Source of the DNA: Devosia sp. FJ2-5-3
GTDB taxonomy: Bacteria > Pseudomonadota > Alphaproteobacteria > Rhizobiales > Devosiaceae
DNA length: 64,000 bases
NCBI RefSeq assembly: GCF_029201545.1
Contig: NZ_CP104007.1
Coordinates: 3,630,501 to 3,694,500, forward strand
Direction: 5' to 3'
Made by a program: the position numbers and the translations under genes
Notes under the pieces: generated by a model
Told to the model about the DNA's origin: nothing
Seen by the model: the letters and a program-made list of their open reading frames with translations, nothing else
The model's database searches: none
Shown: positions 42,371 through 51,964 of the stretch, piece after piece
Layout of the letters: every line of letters starts with the position of its first letter
Numbering within the stretch: position 1 is the stretch's first letter

Positions 42371-43441
42371 CTACAGGGCCAGTTCGATCTGGGCTTCCGT
42401 TGGCTCGGCGCGCTGGACAAAGTTCGAGAGGGTAACCCCCAGCAGGCGCACCGGCTTGATCGGCGGGAACTCCCGGGCGAGCAGGTCGTCGACAAGGGCT
42501 TCGAGCTCGGCGCGCGACGCGATCAGGGTGGAGACGCTTCTCGAGCGGGTGATCTGCTCGAAATCGGCGAATTTTATCTTCAGAGTTGCAGTTCGGCCGC
42601 TGAGCTGGCGCCTGGTGCAGGAATCCCAGACCTTGTCGATCAGCGGCCGGGTCATGGCACGCGCATCGTCGAGGCTTGATATGTCCTCGCGAAACGTATC
42701 TTCGGCGCCCACCGACTTGCGCTCGCGATGCGGCTTGACCTCGCGCTCGTCAATGCCCCGGCACAGATTGTACCAATAGCGTGCCGAACTGCCGAACATC
42801 TGGACCAATTGCTCCATGCCCAGCGCTGCCAGATCGGCGCCGCAGGCAATGCCCAGTGCGTGCATTTTCGCGGCCGTGGCCGGACCCACGCCATGGAATT
42901 TTTCGATCGGCAGGGCGGCGACGAAGGCCTCGCCCCGCCCCGGTGGGATGACGAAGAAATTGTTCGGCTTGCGATGGCCCGACGCCATCTTGGCGAGGAA
43001 TTTGTTGTAGCTGATGCCGGCGGACGAATTGAGGCCCGTCACCGCCAGGATGCGGGCCCGAATCGCGTTGGCGATGTCGGTTGCGAGGGCAATGTCCTGC
43101 TTGTTTTCAGTAACGTCGAGATAGGCCTCGTCGAGCGAGAGCGGCTCGATCAGATCAGTGTGCTCGGCGAAAATCTGGTGAATCTGAACCGAGACGGACC
43201 TGTAGACGTCGAATCGGGGCGGCACGAAGATCAGCTCGGGGCATTTGCGCATGGCGGTGACGGAGGGCATTGCCGAGCGGACGCCGAATGTCCGGGCCTC
43301 GTAGCTGGCCGCGGCCACGACGCCGCGCCGCGCGCCATGCCCGACCGCCACCGGCTTGCCGCGAAGCGCGGGATTGTCGCGCTGCTCAACGGACGCGTAA
43401 AAAGCGTCCATATCGACATGTATGATCTTCCTGACAGCCAT
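42371..43441 (-). CDS. dinB: DNA polymerase IV
   Basis: 356 residues, a Y-family translesion polymerase. Active-site residues are seen in IIHVDMDAFYASVEQRDNP and LIEPLSLDEAYLDVTE; the steric and finger region has GVVAAASYEARTFGVRSAMP. The helix-hairpin-helix part is EKFHGVGPATAAKMHALGI, followed by the little-finger domain. The C-terminus lacks a full QLxLF-type clamp motif; it ends in EAQIELAL, which may serve instead. The ATG at 43441 fits the family start. A LexA box lies about 90 bases upstream, so it is probably SOS-induced. Confidence 0.95.
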   Translation of the reverse strand: MAVRKIIHVDMDAFYASVEQRDNPALRGKPVAVGHGARRGVVAAASYEARTFGVRSAMPSVTAMRKCPELIFVPPRFDVYRSVSVQIHQIFAEHTDLIEPLSLDEAYLDVTENKQDIALATDIANAIRARILAVTGLNSSAGISYNKFLAKMASGHRKPNNFFVIPPGRGEAFVAALPIEKFHGVGPATAAKMHALGIACGADLAALGMEQLVQMFGSSARYWYNLCRGIDEREVKPHRERKSVGAEDTFREDISSLDDARAMTRPLIDKVWDSCTRRQLSGRTATLKIKFADFEQITRSRSVSTLIASRAELEALVDDLLAREFPPIKPVRLLGVTLSNFVQRAEPTEAQIELAL

Positions 43442-43532
43442 GGCCCAACCTTTGGCACCCCCATAGGCAATCGGCGCGCCACTCCCTGTCAGCATGGGTG
43501 CGCGCAATCGCGACGGAATCAGACCGCAGAGC

Positions 43533-43547
43533 GTTCTTCATTTGTTC
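43533..43547 (-). promoter_or_regulatory. LexA (SOS) box upstream of dinB
   Basis: GTTC-N7-GTTC (43533-43536 and 43544-43547) is an exact match to the alphaproteobacterial LexA operator, which is a direct repeat instead of the palindrome used in Escherichia coli. Its position about 90 bases before dinB, a classical SOS gene, supports it. Confidence 0.75.
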
Positions 43548-43613
43548 TATAGCGAACGGGGCATATGGTCCAGCCGCGCCGGCAGGAAGGATAACAAATT
43601 GAAGGGGGAAAAG

Positions 43614-43689
43614 TGGTGCCCGAGACCGGAATCGAACCAGTGACACGCGGATTTTCAATCCGCTGCTCTACCAACTGAGCTACTCGGGC
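43614..43689 (-). tRNA. tRNA-Phe (anticodon GAA)
   Basis: A 76-base cloverleaf including an encoded CCA end (43614-43616). Read on the minus strand it has acceptor GCCCGAG/CTCGGGC, D arm AGCTCAGTTGGTAGAGC, anticodon stem-loop CGGATTGAAAATCCG with GAA at the anticodon, and T arm CTGGTTCGATTCCGG. It stands alone between dinB and yacG. Confidence 0.97.
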
Positions 43690-43828
43690 ATTCGGCTTTT
43701 GCAGCGGTTTGCTGCGAGCCACGGGCCTTATAGGAGATCGTTTTTGCCTGCGCAAGCGCGAAAACGCGATGTGGAAAAGATGGTTTGGCGCGATCAGTCC
43801 GACAGCGCCAAAAGCCCGCTTTTCCGGA

Positions 43829-44005
43829 CTATTCGTCGCCCTCCGCATCGGGCAGAGGCTCATCATCCCGGGCCGGGATGACATAGGAGCCGGTGAGCCA
43901 GCGATTGAGATCGACATCGGCGCAGCGCTTGGAGCAGAAGGGCCGATATTTCTCCACGGCAGGCTTGCCGCAGATCGGGCATTTGCGGGTGGGAGCCTCG
44001 GTCAT
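43829..44005 (-). CDS. yacG: DNA gyrase inhibitor YacG (zinc-binding)
   Basis: 58 residues. Four Cys in the pattern C-X2-C-X11-C-X3-C (Cys9, Cys12, Cys24, Cys28; KCPICGK and RPFCSKRCADVDLNRWL) bind zinc. The acidic tail ends in EPLPDAEGDE. YacG binds GyrB and inhibits gyrase in Escherichia coli. Its start codon overlaps the stop of maf by one base, giving a coupled maf-yacG pair, as in many alphaproteobacteria. Confidence 0.92.
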   Translation of the reverse strand: MTEAPTRKCPICGKPAVEKYRPFCSKRCADVDLNRWLTGSYVIPARDDEPLPDAEGDE

Positions 44006-44643
44006 CAGACGCCTGTCAGGTTCGACTGGTTGAGCCAGTTAAAATAGACGGGATAGCCCTCCCCGGCGAGAAGCTGGGTGGTTTCGTTGAGGGGCAGGCC
44101 GACAACGGCAGAATAGGAGCCGGAGAGCTTGACGACGAACGAGCCGGCAATGCCCTGGATGGCGTAGCCCCCGGCCTTGTCGCGCCATTCGGCGCTGGCG
44201 AGATAGGCTTCCATTTCACGGGTGGAGAGGCGCTTGAACCTGAGGCGCGTTTCGACGACGCGCTGGCGCTTGGCCCCCGAGGGGGTGAGCAGGGTCACAC
44301 CGGTATAGACGCGGTGCGCCCGGCCCGAGAGCAGGCGCAGGCAATCGGTTGCCTCCTCCATGGTCTCGGCCTTGGGCAGGATGCGCCGGCCGACGGCAAC
44401 GACAGTATCGGCGCCGAGGACCAAGGCATTGTTGCCGAAGCCGGCCACCCGCGCCTTGTGCTGGGCCGTCAATGCCTTGAGTTCGGAAAGGCGTATGGCC
44501 AGCTTGCGCGGCAATTCGCCCTTTTCCGGGGTCTCGTCGACATGGGCAGGCACAAGGTGCTCTGGCTCGATACCGATCTGGTTGAGGAGCGCCAAACGGC
44601 GGGGCGAGGCGGATGCCAGGATCAGATCCGGACGGCTAGCCAT
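44005..44643 (-). CDS. maf: Maf-family nucleoside triphosphate pyrophosphatase
   Basis: 212 residues. The start [20 protein letters not shown], the catalytic-base region [21 protein letters not shown], and [20 protein letters not shown] are the three Maf hallmarks. Maf proteins hydrolyse modified or canonical nucleotides (dTTP, UTP, m7GTP) to keep the pool clean. A longer start at 44679 exists; the ATG at 44643 matches the family. It lies between infA and yacG on the same strand. Confidence 0.93.
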   Translation of the reverse strand: MASRPDLILASASPRRLALLNQIGIEPEHLVPAHVDETPEKGELPRKLAIRLSELKALTAQHKARVAGFGNNALVLGADTVVAVGRRILPKAETMEEATDCLRLLSGRAHRVYTGVTLLTPSGAKRQRVVETRLRFKRLSTREMEAYLASAEWRDKAGGYAIQGIAGSFVVKLSGSYSAVVGLPLNETTQLLAGEGYPVYFNWLNQSNLTGV

Positions 44644-44745
44644 TGCATCGTGCTCCGGGAGGAGTTGGGCCCTGCGCATGGCTCAGGGCGTTCGTCGCTC
44701 AAAACGATCCCATGGATCGTCTTGCCCACCGCGAGGTGGTCGCGA

Positions 44746-44964
44746 TCACTTGAAGCGATAGGTGATGCGACCCTTGGTCAGGTCGTAAGGGGTCATTTCG
44801 CACAGGACCTTGTCGCCGGCGAGAACGCGGATGCGGTTCTTGCGCATGCGACCGGCAGTGTGAGCGATGATCTCGTGTTCGTTCTCAAGCTTGACCCGGA
44901 AGGTCGCGTTGGGAAGCAATTCGGTGACCACGCCCGGGAATTCGAGCACTTCTTCTTTGGCCAT
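44746..44964 (-). CDS. infA: Translation initiation factor IF-1
   Basis: 72 residues, an S1/OB-fold protein that sits in the ribosomal A site during initiation. The sequence is nearly invariant in the group: [54 protein letters not shown]. It is transcribed with maf and yacG downstream. Confidence 0.98.
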   Translation of the reverse strand: MAKEEVLEFPGVVTELLPNATFRVKLENEHEIIAHTAGRMRKNRIRVLAGDKVLCEMTPYDLTKGRITYRFK

Positions 44965-45041
44965 ACTTTCTCCTGGGAAGACCCCGTGCAGGCATAAACG
45001 AGCCCGGCCGGAGCCAAAAATTTGGCGGAACCTACTGCAAT

Positions 45042-46001
45042 TCAGGCGCTTTGTGAACCACCGGAAACCAAAGGTTCCAAACGATCGCGCACGCGACGCC
45101 GCAAGGTGTCACGCAGATCGCGATAAGCCGACAAAACGACGTCCCTGCTGCCCTCTACCAGAGATGGGTCAGGAACGCTCCACCTTTCGACCGCACCGGC
45201 TTCCAATCCCTTGCGTTGGACCGCCTCGGGGGCGTCCTCGGACAGGGTTATGACCAGATCAAACCGGTTGGCGACAAGTTCATCGAGAATATGGGGGGTA
45301 TGGACGCTCATATCAATGCCGATTTCTTCCATGACCTCATGGACGAACTGATCGGCCTTGCCGCCATTGACGCCGACGGAGCGGGCGATGATACGGCCGG
45401 GAAAGGCCTGGCGCGCCAATGCAGCCGCAATGGGGGAGCGCACCGAATTCATCGAACAGACGAACAGCACGCTGGGGAGCTCGCTCGTCGCCTCATCGAT
45501 TCGGCTGGCATAGGGCTGGACCGCGCAGATGAGGGTAAACAAACGCCGCGCAGTGGCGAGATCGATGATGATCTTGTTGGTGAGGCGCGTGCGCAGGAGT
45601 TCGGCAGCCTCGTTGTGAAGGCCGCGCCGCGCCATGTCGACGGTTTCGATCTGGAAGGGCTGAGCCGAGCGGATGGCCTCGTAATAGGCGTCGCGGATGC
45701 GGAAATAATCGCGGATCAGGCGCCGGAACGGGGTCAGCGACAGATAATGCGCGGCGATGGGATTGAAGGTTTCCGGGTCGCGCACGTCGAGCACGATGAA
45801 ATTGCCGATGATCGAGACGTGCAGCGCATAGGGCCCCTTGGCCGCCACGCGCGCCGGCTTGAAGGAATTGTCCTCCAGGAGATCATAGATGGCGATGCGC
45901 CACTCATGCACCTCGTCGGGATTGATCGAGGTGATGGTATTGGGGTCAAGCGTGACCGTGACCAGCCTGTCCTGGTCGGTCACTGCCGTTTCTGTCCCCA
46001 T
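45042..46001 (-). CDS. Fusion of UPF0262 with a low-molecular-weight phosphatase domain
   Basis: 319 residues in one open frame. Residues 1-160 are UPF0262 ([60 protein letters not shown]). Residues 175-315 are a low-molecular-weight protein tyrosine phosphatase/ArsC-like domain with the P-loop [13 protein letters not shown] (C-X5-R) and the acid in [10 protein letters not shown]. In related genomes these are normally two adjacent genes between hisD and infA. Here no stop codon separates them and no ATG precedes the second domain; a GTG at the VLFVC strand would be the only likely internal start. The substrate of neither domain is known. It starts eight bases after the hisD stop. Confidence 0.85.
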   Translation of the reverse strand: MGTETAVTDQDRLVTVTLDPNTITSINPDEVHEWRIAIYDLLEDNSFKPARVAAKGPYALHVSIIGNFIVLDVRDPETFNPIAAHYLSLTPFRRLIRDYFRIRDAYYEAIRSAQPFQIETVDMARRGLHNEAAELLRTRLTNKIIIDLATARRLFTLICAVQPYASRIDEATSELPSVLFVCSMNSVRSPIAAALARQAFPGRIIARSVGVNGGKADQFVHEVMEEIGIDMSVHTPHILDELVANRFDLVITLSEDAPEAVQRKGLEAGAVERWSVPDPSLVEGSRDVVLSAYRDLRDTLRRRVRDRLEPLVSGGSQSA

Positions 46002-46009
46002 GGAAATAC

Positions 46010-47302
46010 TCAATGGTTGAGCCGGATGGAAATGGAGCGGCCATGGCCGTCCAGCGCCTCGATTTCGGCGATGGTGACCGCCGCATCGGCGAGCGCCGCC
46101 AAGGAGGAGGGATCGCAACCGAGGATTGAGGTGCGCTTGACGAAATCGAGCACGCCGAGCCCCGAGGCAAAGCGGGCGGAGCGCGCCGTGGGCAGGACGT
46201 GGTTGGAGCCGCCGACATAATCGCCAATGGCCTCGGGCGTGTGATGGCCCAAAAAGAGCGCGCCGGCATGGCGGATCCTTGGCACCAGCGCCTGCGGATC
46301 ATCCACCGCCAGTTCGACATGTTCGGAAGCAATGCGATTGGCGAGGGTGACGGCTTCATCGAGCGAAGCGACCGTGATGATGGCGCCGAACTCTTCCCAG
46401 CCTTCGCGCGCGATCTCTTCTTTCGGCAGCAGCGCCAGCTGGCGATCGACCTCGGCTTCCACGGCTTCGGCCAGGGCGGGTTCGGTGGTGACGAGAATGG
46501 ACTGGGCCCCTGCCCCGTGCTCGGCCTGGGCGATGAGATCGGCCGCGACCCAGGCGGGATTGGCAGAGCCATCGGCGATGACCAGCACTTCGGAGGGGCC
46601 GGCGATCATGTCGATGCCCACCTGGCCGAACACCTGGCGCTTGGCGGTAGCGACATAGGCATTGCCGGGGCCGACGATCTTGTCGACGCGGGCAATGCTG
46701 TTCGTGCCATAGGCGAGCGCGGCCACGGCCTGGGCACCGCCGACACGATAGATTTCGGTGATGCCGGCGATCTTTGCGGCGGCGAGGATGGCAGAGGCCA
46801 ATTGGCCATTGGGTGTCGGCACCACCATGGCGATGCGCGCGACACCGGCGACGCGGGCCGGAACGGCGTTCATCAGCACCGAGGAGGGGTAGGAGGCAAG
46901 CCCGCCCGGCACATAGAGGCCAACGGCGTCCACCGCGGTCCAGCGCGTGCCGAGGGTCACCCCGAGGGCATCGGTATAGATGTGGTCTTCCGGCTTCTGC
47001 TTTTGGTGGTGGGCCTTGATCCGGTCATGGGCGAATTGCAGGGCTTCGCGGACTTCGGGGGAAACGCTGGCGGCGGCCGCGTCGATCTCATCCTGGGTAA
47101 AGCGCAGTGTCTCGGCCGTGACATTGGCGCGGTCGAACTTGTTGGTCAGCTCGACCACCGCATCGTCACCCCGGGCCCGCACATCGGCGATGATGGCGGC
47201 AACCGTGTCGCCGACTTCCTGGGACGATTCGCGCTTGCCTGCGAGCAGTTCGACAAAGCGGACTTCAAATTCAGGCGCGGCGCTATCGAGGCGAAGAGGC
47301 AT
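46010..47302 (-). CDS. hisD: Histidinol dehydrogenase
   Basis: 430 residues, the normal length. It catalyses the last two oxidations of histidine synthesis, from L-histidinol to L-histidine, using NAD and zinc. Family signatures are VDAVGLYVPGGLASYPSSVL, VGGAQAVAALAYGT, IDMIAGPSEVLVIADGSANP, DLIAQAEHGAGAQSILVT and the zinc-binding His region in SEHVELAVDD and GSNHVLPT. The ATG at 47302 fits; the frame remains open upstream into repeats. It leads the hisD-UPF0262-infA-maf-yacG run. Confidence 0.96.
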   Translation of the reverse strand: MPLRLDSAAPEFEVRFVELLAGKRESSQEVGDTVAAIIADVRARGDDAVVELTNKFDRANVTAETLRFTQDEIDAAAASVSPEVREALQFAHDRIKAHHQKQKPEDHIYTDALGVTLGTRWTAVDAVGLYVPGGLASYPSSVLMNAVPARVAGVARIAMVVPTPNGQLASAILAAAKIAGITEIYRVGGAQAVAALAYGTNSIARVDKIVGPGNAYVATAKRQVFGQVGIDMIAGPSEVLVIADGSANPAWVAADLIAQAEHGAGAQSILVTTEPALAEAVEAEVDRQLALLPKEEIAREGWEEFGAIITVASLDEAVTLANRIASEHVELAVDDPQALVPRIRHAGALFLGHHTPEAIGDYVGGSNHVLPTARSARFASGLGVLDFVKRTSILGCDPSSLAALADAAVTIAEIEALDGHGRSISIRLNH

Positions 47303-47430
47303 TGGGGCTCCGGGACGGACAGATGTGATGCGCCGATCTATCCCCAGGGGGACCGGGATCGCAAGGTTTTTGGGGTTTTGGATTTTTCTTTGAGTGAGGA
47401 GAAAATGCCAAGTGCAGGGCCTGGGGCGCA

Positions 47431-48024
47431 CCCCCTCCCAACCTCACCCGTCGAGGGGAGGAGCCGCATTGGGGTTGAGGGGAGATTTGTGCCTGGCCAC
47501 CAGACAGGCTCCCTCCCCTTTGCGGGGAGGGATGGGGTGGGGGGAATGGGCGGCACGATTGTGGTTATTGGCCACGCGGTTCGGAGCTCGAGGACTGGAT
47601 AAGGAGCGTGAGAAGCCCCCCTCCCAACCTCCCCCGTCAAGGGGGAGGAGCCGCATTGGGGTTGGGGGGGAGATTTGTGCCTGACCACCAGACAGGCTCC
47701 CTCCCCTTTGCGGGGAGGGATGGGGTGGGGGGATGGGCGGCACGATTGTGGGGCTTGGGCACGATTCGGAGCTCAAGGACTGGATAAGGAGCGTGCGAAG
47801 CACCCCCTCCCAACCTCACCCGTCGAGGGGGAGGAGCCGCATCGGGGTTGGGGCGAGATTTGTGGCTGACCACCAGACAGGCTCCCTCCCCCTTTGTGGG
47901 GAGGGATGGGGTGGGGGATGGGCGGCACGATTGTGGGGCTTGGGCACGCGGTTCGGAGCTCAAGGACTGGATAAGGAGCGTGCGAAACACCCCCCCAACC
48001 TCCCCCGTCAAGGGGGAGGAGCCG
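47431..48024. repeat. Tandem array, 186-bp unit, three full copies and a partial fourth
   Basis: The units start at about 47431, 47617, 47803 and 47990 with CCCCCTCCCAACCTC or a close variant. Each continues through AGGAGCCGCAT, GAGATTTGTG, GACCACCAGACAGGCTCCCT, a CCCTCCCC/GGGGAGGG hairpin, GGGCGGCACGATTGTGG, GGACTGGATAAGGAGCGTG. Copies differ by a few bases. It fills most of the 875-base gap between DUF2948 and hisD. The hairpin part resembles the dispersed CCTCCCCCT elements elsewhere. Open frames within it are low-complexity and not genes. Confidence 0.9.
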
Positions 48025-48055
48025 GCCGGAGGTTCAATGCACTATCCCAATTGCA

Positions 48056-48140
48056 AGATGTCATTCCCGCGAAAGCGGGAACCTCTGTTTACAAATGAGG
48101 TGTCAGGTAACGAAAATCCCCGCTTTCGCGGGGATGACTC
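48056..48140. repeat. Inverted pair of REP-like sequences
   Basis: TCATTCCCGCGAAAGCGGGA (48061-48080) and its inverted relative TCCCCGCTTTCGCGGGGATGA (48117-48137) flank about 36 bases. Each is itself a hairpin. This is the common extragenic palindrome found in many proteobacteria, arranged head to head. Confidence 0.8.
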
Positions 48141-48177
48141 GGTCTCTGTTCCTTCAAAATCTCAAAATCCCAAAACA

Positions 48178-48612
48178 TCAATCCAGCGCGTGGGCGGGTT
48201 TTGCGCTGGCGGCCCAGGCGGCGCCGAGATCGCCAAGGCGGGCTTCGAGACATTCGACCTGGAGACGAACCGTGCCGCCACCGGCAAAAGTCAGCTCCAC
48301 ACTGCCCGAAACACCATCAGCCGCAGGGGTGAAGGTAATGGCCAGCAGCTCGAGCACGCCTTCAGGAGCGCCGGGATCGAAACCGGCATAGGCTACGTGA
48401 TTGACCCGATCGAAATGCAGACCCGCCCGTTTGCGCAGGCCCTTGCTGCGCGGGGCGCTGCTGGTCCAGTCGTAGCGATTCATCAGGAGGGCAAACCGCC
48501 GGTCGCGGCGCGCATAGCCCATGTCGACGGCCCGCACCACGGCATCCTGCACATGGGCAGAGATGACGGCGAGGTCTTCTTCATCGAGCGCGAGGAGCTT
48601 TAGGTCGGTCAT
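48178..48612 (-). CDS. DUF2948 protein
   Basis: 144 residues. The sequence MTDLKLLALDEEDLAVISAH, MGYARRDRRFALLMNRYDW, GLHFDRVNHVAYAGFD and the acidic end VECLEARLGDLGAAWAA fit DUF2948, a soluble family of unknown function. In Hyphomicrobiales it is regularly found between murA and hisD, as here. No enzymatic motif is evident. Confidence 0.82.
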   Translation of the reverse strand: MTDLKLLALDEEDLAVISAHVQDAVVRAVDMGYARRDRRFALLMNRYDWTSSAPRSKGLRKRAGLHFDRVNHVAYAGFDPGAPEGVLELLAITFTPAADGVSGSVELTFAGGGTVRLQVECLEARLGDLGAAWAASAKPAHALD

Positions 48613-48871
48613 GTAGGGGCCCTGGAAATGGTTCTGACCCTTATCTGGTCATGGCCGGGCAAATCTACAAGTTCAGGAGAGGTCGGGCAATGGCGAGGGG
48701 CGGAGGGTCGCTTCCCTCTATCGCGCGGGGATGCAGCAGAGTTGAGCTTGATGACCAAAACCGGCAGCGCGTGCGTGGAAAGTGGCCCTCGGGTCAAGCC
48801 CGAGGGCAACGCGGTGCATGTGGGGCCAAGAGCCCCGCCCTGCGAGCATAGCTCTCCGGGCCTGACAGACT

Positions 48872-48896
48872 AAAATCGCTCCACCGGAGCGATTTT
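48872..48896. terminator. Bidirectional terminator downstream of murA
   Basis: AAAATCGCTCC (48872-48882) pairs with GGAGCGATTTT (48886-48896), loop ACC, with T runs on both strands. It lies nine bases from the murA stop codon. Between it and the DUF2948 start (48613-48871) I see no gene; another hairpin CCCTCGGG/CCCGAGGG lies near 48784-48804. Confidence 0.85.
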
Positions 48897-48904
48897 TACG
48901 TCTG

Positions 48905-50197
48905 TCAGCCTGCAAGGCGTTCGATTTCGGCGCCGCAGCGGGAGAGCTTGTCTTCCAGCCGCTCAAAGCCGCGATCGAGGTGATAGATGCGGTTGACGAT
49001 GGTCTCGCCCTTGGCCGCGAGGCCGGCAATGACCAGCGACACCGAGGCGCGCAGATCGGTTGCCATGACCTGGGCGCCCTTGAGCTGGGACTTGCCGGTG
49101 ATGGTGGCCAATTGGCCATCAACCGAAATATCGGCCCCGAAGCGGGCGAGTTCGGCCACATGCATGTAGCGGTTCTCGAAGATGGTTTCGCGAATCTGGC
49201 TGGTGCCCGAGCTCATGGTCATCAGCGCCATGAACTGGGCCTGCAGATCGGTCGGGAAGCCCGGGAAAGGATCGGTTTCCACATCAACCGGCAGGATGCC
49301 ATTGCCATTGCGACGCACGCGCAGGCCCTCGGCTTCGGTGGTGAGTTCGACCCCGGTCTGGGTCAGGATATCGAGCGCCGACTGGAGATGCTCGGGCCGC
49401 GCGCCGCGCAGCAGCACATCGCCCCCTGTCATGGCCGCCGCCATGGCGAAGGTGCCGGTTTCGATGCGGTCGGGGATGACTTCGACCGTCGCGCCATGCA
49501 GCTTTTCGACACCCTCAATGGTGAGCGTGCGCGTGCCGATGCCGGAAATCTTGGCACCCATGGCCACGAGGCACTCGGCGACATTGGTGATTTCCGGTTC
49601 CTGGGCGGCATTTTCGATTGTTGTCGTGCCCCGGGCCAGCGTTGCGGCCATCAGAATGGTGTGGGTGGCACCTACCGACACTTTGGGGAAGACGATATGG
49701 GTGCCGACGAGCCCGCCCTTGGGGGCGCGGGCAACGACGTAGCCCTCGTCGATATCGATCTCGGCCCCAAGCGCCTTGAGACCAAAAAGGAAGAGATCGA
49801 CGGGGCGCGTGCCGATGGCGCAGCCGCCGGGCAAGGAGACGCGGGCCTCGTGGCAGCGGGCGAGCAGCGGGCCGATGACCCAGAAGCTCGCGCGCATCTT
49901 GGAGACCAGCTCATAGGGCGCGGTTGTATCGACGATGTCAGCGGCATGGAAGGTCATGCGCTGGCCCACGCCCTCCGATTCGCCACGGCGGCGACCATGA
50001 ACGGCGATATCGACGCCATGATTTTCGAGAATGCGCTCGAGCTGCTTGACGTCGGCGAGGCGCGGCACATTGGTGAGCACGAGCGGCTCATCGGTCAAAA
50101 GCGAAGCAATCATCAGCGGAAGGGCGGCGTTCTTGGCCCCCGAAATGGTAATGTCGCCGTTAAGCGCATTGCCGCCGACCAAACGTATACGATCCAT
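48905..50197 (-). CDS. murA: UDP-N-acetylglucosamine 1-carboxyvinyltransferase
   Basis: 430 residues. It transfers enolpyruvate from PEP to UDP-GlcNAc, the first step of peptidoglycan synthesis and the target of fosfomycin. The start [54 protein letters not shown] and the catalytic Cys in [15 protein letters not shown] are intact, so it is the fosfomycin-sensitive Cys type by motif. [18 protein letters not shown] and [17 protein letters not shown] are further family marks. DUF2948 follows downstream on the same strand. Confidence 0.97.
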   Translation of the reverse strand: MDRIRLVGGNALNGDITISGAKNAALPLMIASLLTDEPLVLTNVPRLADVKQLERILENHGVDIAVHGRRRGESEGVGQRMTFHAADIVDTTAPYELVSKMRASFWVIGPLLARCHEARVSLPGGCAIGTRPVDLFLFGLKALGAEIDIDEGYVVARAPKGGLVGTHIVFPKVSVGATHTILMAATLARGTTTIENAAQEPEITNVAECLVAMGAKISGIGTRTLTIEGVEKLHGATVEVIPDRIETGTFAMAAAMTGGDVLLRGARPEHLQSALDILTQTGVELTTEAEGLRVRRNGNGILPVDVETDPFPGFPTDLQAQFMALMTMSSGTSQIRETIFENRYMHVAELARFGADISVDGQLATITGKSQLKGAQVMATDLRASVSLVIAGLAAKGETIVNRIYHLDRGFERLEDKLSRCGAEIERLAG

Positions 50198-50330
50198 AAA
50201 ATGGTTCCTCTGAACCGGCCTGTCAGGGCCTTCTACCTGTGGGGGAGGTAGGCGAGGTCTTCTGTGCCACGTAAGCCAGACCAGCCGCGCTCGTGCGAAT
50301 ATGTGACGTCTCAGTTCGCCTGAAAATGGT

Positions 50331-50480
50331 TTACGGTTTCTTGACCGCGTCCGTTTCAGGGGCCGGAGCATCATCCCGGGCAGCGCGCGCCCGAGCCTGA
50401 TCCTTGCGACGCTTGAGGTTCTCGCGAAGCTTTGCGGCTAATCTTTGCTCGCGGACATTGGCTTCGGTCGACTTGCTCAT
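50331..50480 (-). CDS. Small conserved hypothetical protein
   Basis: 49 residues, highly basic and helical in the first part ([35 protein letters not shown]), with an acidic and proline-containing tail ([12 protein letters not shown]). AGGAAGG directly precedes the ATG. Similar small proteins occur near murA in Hyphomicrobiales; the function is unknown. Confidence 0.65.
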   Translation of the reverse strand: MSKSTEANVREQRLAAKLRENLKRRKDQARARAARDDAPAPETDAVKKP

Positions 50481-50605
50481 CGCCTTCCTGGCTATCAGTG
50501 ATTCACAGGCGCTGTTGATAGGCGTTTTTTCCTCTTGCGTCGAGATAAACCCTATGGCACTAGGGCGCCTGTCGCTGAGAGGGAACACCCCGGCGCCAAT
50601 CAGAT

Positions 50606-50680
<75 letters not shown>

Positions 50681-50990
50681 GTTTTCCCCTTGATATCGTT
50701 GAGACATTCGATCCTTGAGGGATCGTGTCCGTTTGACGGCGCTGTGGGCATTCCGAGGGTTTTTGCAGCCCGTCGGCTCGCATCGCGTCGGGGCTTTCCG
50801 ACGGGTCGGGAAGACCTCCGGGCGGTGCATTGGCGTGTCCGTTCGGCGTGTCGGATCGAGCCGCGCCTCAATGTGCTTTGGATTATGCGCCGGATCACAT
50901 CTGCGCTGGGGAGGGCGATGGGGCTCGCGGTGGAGGGGCCGAGGGCGTATCATCGAGAGGCAATCATCCGCCTCTGACTGGAGGACGGCC
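50681..50990. other. Gene-free stretch between tRNA-Thr and the methyltransferase gene
   Basis: 310 bases. Open frames exist on both strands but their translations are Arg/Cys/Trp-rich and unlike proteins. CCCGTCGGCTCGC and TTTCCGACGGGTCGG near 50768-50808 could pair weakly (CCGTCGG/CCGACGG). No promoter, RNA or repeat is recognised with confidence. Confidence 0.5.
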
Positions 50991-51815
50991 GTGGACAGGA
51001 ATAGCGCAGCTTTTGTCGGCAGTATTCCCGAGCTCTATGATCGCGGGCTCGGGCCGGTGATCTTTGCCGATTTTGCCGAGCAGATGGCCGAACGCGTCGC
51101 CGCGACTTCCCCCGAGATCGTCCTCGAAACTGCGGCCGGAACCGGGATCGTAACCCAGGCGCTGCGGCGCAGGCTGCCCGAGGCGACGCGCATCATCGCC
51201 ACCGATCTCAACCCGCCCATGCTCGAAATTGCCCGCTCCAAGCCGGGACTGGACAGGCAGGTGACGTTGCAGACAGCGGACGCTCAGAACTTGCCGTTCG
51301 ACGACGGAACATTCGATGCGATCATCTGCCAGTTCGGCCTGATGTTCTTTCCAGACAAATTGCACTCGTTTGGCGAGGCGCTGCGTGTGCTGAAGCCGGG
51401 CGGACACTACCATTTCAGCGTCTGGGACGCCCATCGCTACAATGGCTTCGCGCGGATTGTGGATGGCCTGGTGCGGGAAACGTTCCCGGTGGATCCGCCG
51501 GCCTTTTATGCGGTGCCGTTTTCCTGCGCTGCAATCGACCCGCTCAAGGCAATGGTGCTCGATGCAGGCTTTGCCGATCTGCGGATCAGCGTCGTGACGC
51601 TGGACAAGATCGTCGATGATCTCGAGCCATTTTCGCGCGGACTCATTTTCGGCAATCCGCTCATCGACCAGATCCGGGCCCGTAATGGGCCGAGCCCGGA
51701 GGCGATGCAGGCCAAGCTTTTGGCCCTGTTGCAGGCCGAATTCGGCTCCGGCCCTGCAATCATGCCGCTGCAGACGATCTTCTACCGCGCGAGCAAACCC
51801 GTCGCCTTGTTCTAG
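50991..51815 (+). CDS. SAM-dependent class I methyltransferase
   Basis: 274 residues. The SAM-binding motif I is EIVLETAAGTGIVTQALRRR, followed by IIATDLNPPMLEIARSKPG (motif II region), QTADAQNLPFDDGTFDAIIC and a post-motif ALRVLKPGGHYHFSVWD, as in UbiE-like enzymes. The substrate is unknown. The GTG at 50991 is used because GGAGG lies six bases upstream; the open frame continues far upstream without protein character. Confidence 0.85.
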   Translation: MDRNSAAFVGSIPELYDRGLGPVIFADFAEQMAERVAATSPEIVLETAAGTGIVTQALRRRLPEATRIIATDLNPPMLEIARSKPGLDRQVTLQTADAQNLPFDDGTFDAIICQFGLMFFPDKLHSFGEALRVLKPGGHYHFSVWDAHRYNGFARIVDGLVRETFPVDPPAFYAVPFSCAAIDPLKAMVLDAGFADLRISVVTLDKIVDDLEPFSRGLIFGNPLIDQIRARNGPSPEAMQAKLLALLQAEFGSGPAIMPLQTIFYRASKPVALF

Positions 51816-51964
51816 ACCGGATGTCCATCTCATTGCTGTCATGGCGGAAAGCCGGGAATTGACGCCCTGCCCTGAGTGCATGCTGCAGATTTTTCGCTCC
51901 CCTGCTTCCACCCATCGTGCCACTCTGCTACCCCACGGCGGAAGAATGACCGGAGGCAGGACCG

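Noticed and set aside
47431..48024. CRISPR array
   Set aside because: The repeats are 186 bp and directly adjacent, without short repeats or unique spacers, and no cas gene is nearby.
47394..48098. Overlapping short frames within the 186-bp tandem array
   Set aside because: The translations are repetitive Pro/Gly/Arg-rich strings that follow the DNA repeat, so they are not genes.
50178..50208. EcfG-type promoter in front of murA (AACG and GTTCC on the plus strand)
   Set aside because: The spacer is 18 bases, outside the 16-17 range, and the -10 element would lie inside the murA coding sequence.
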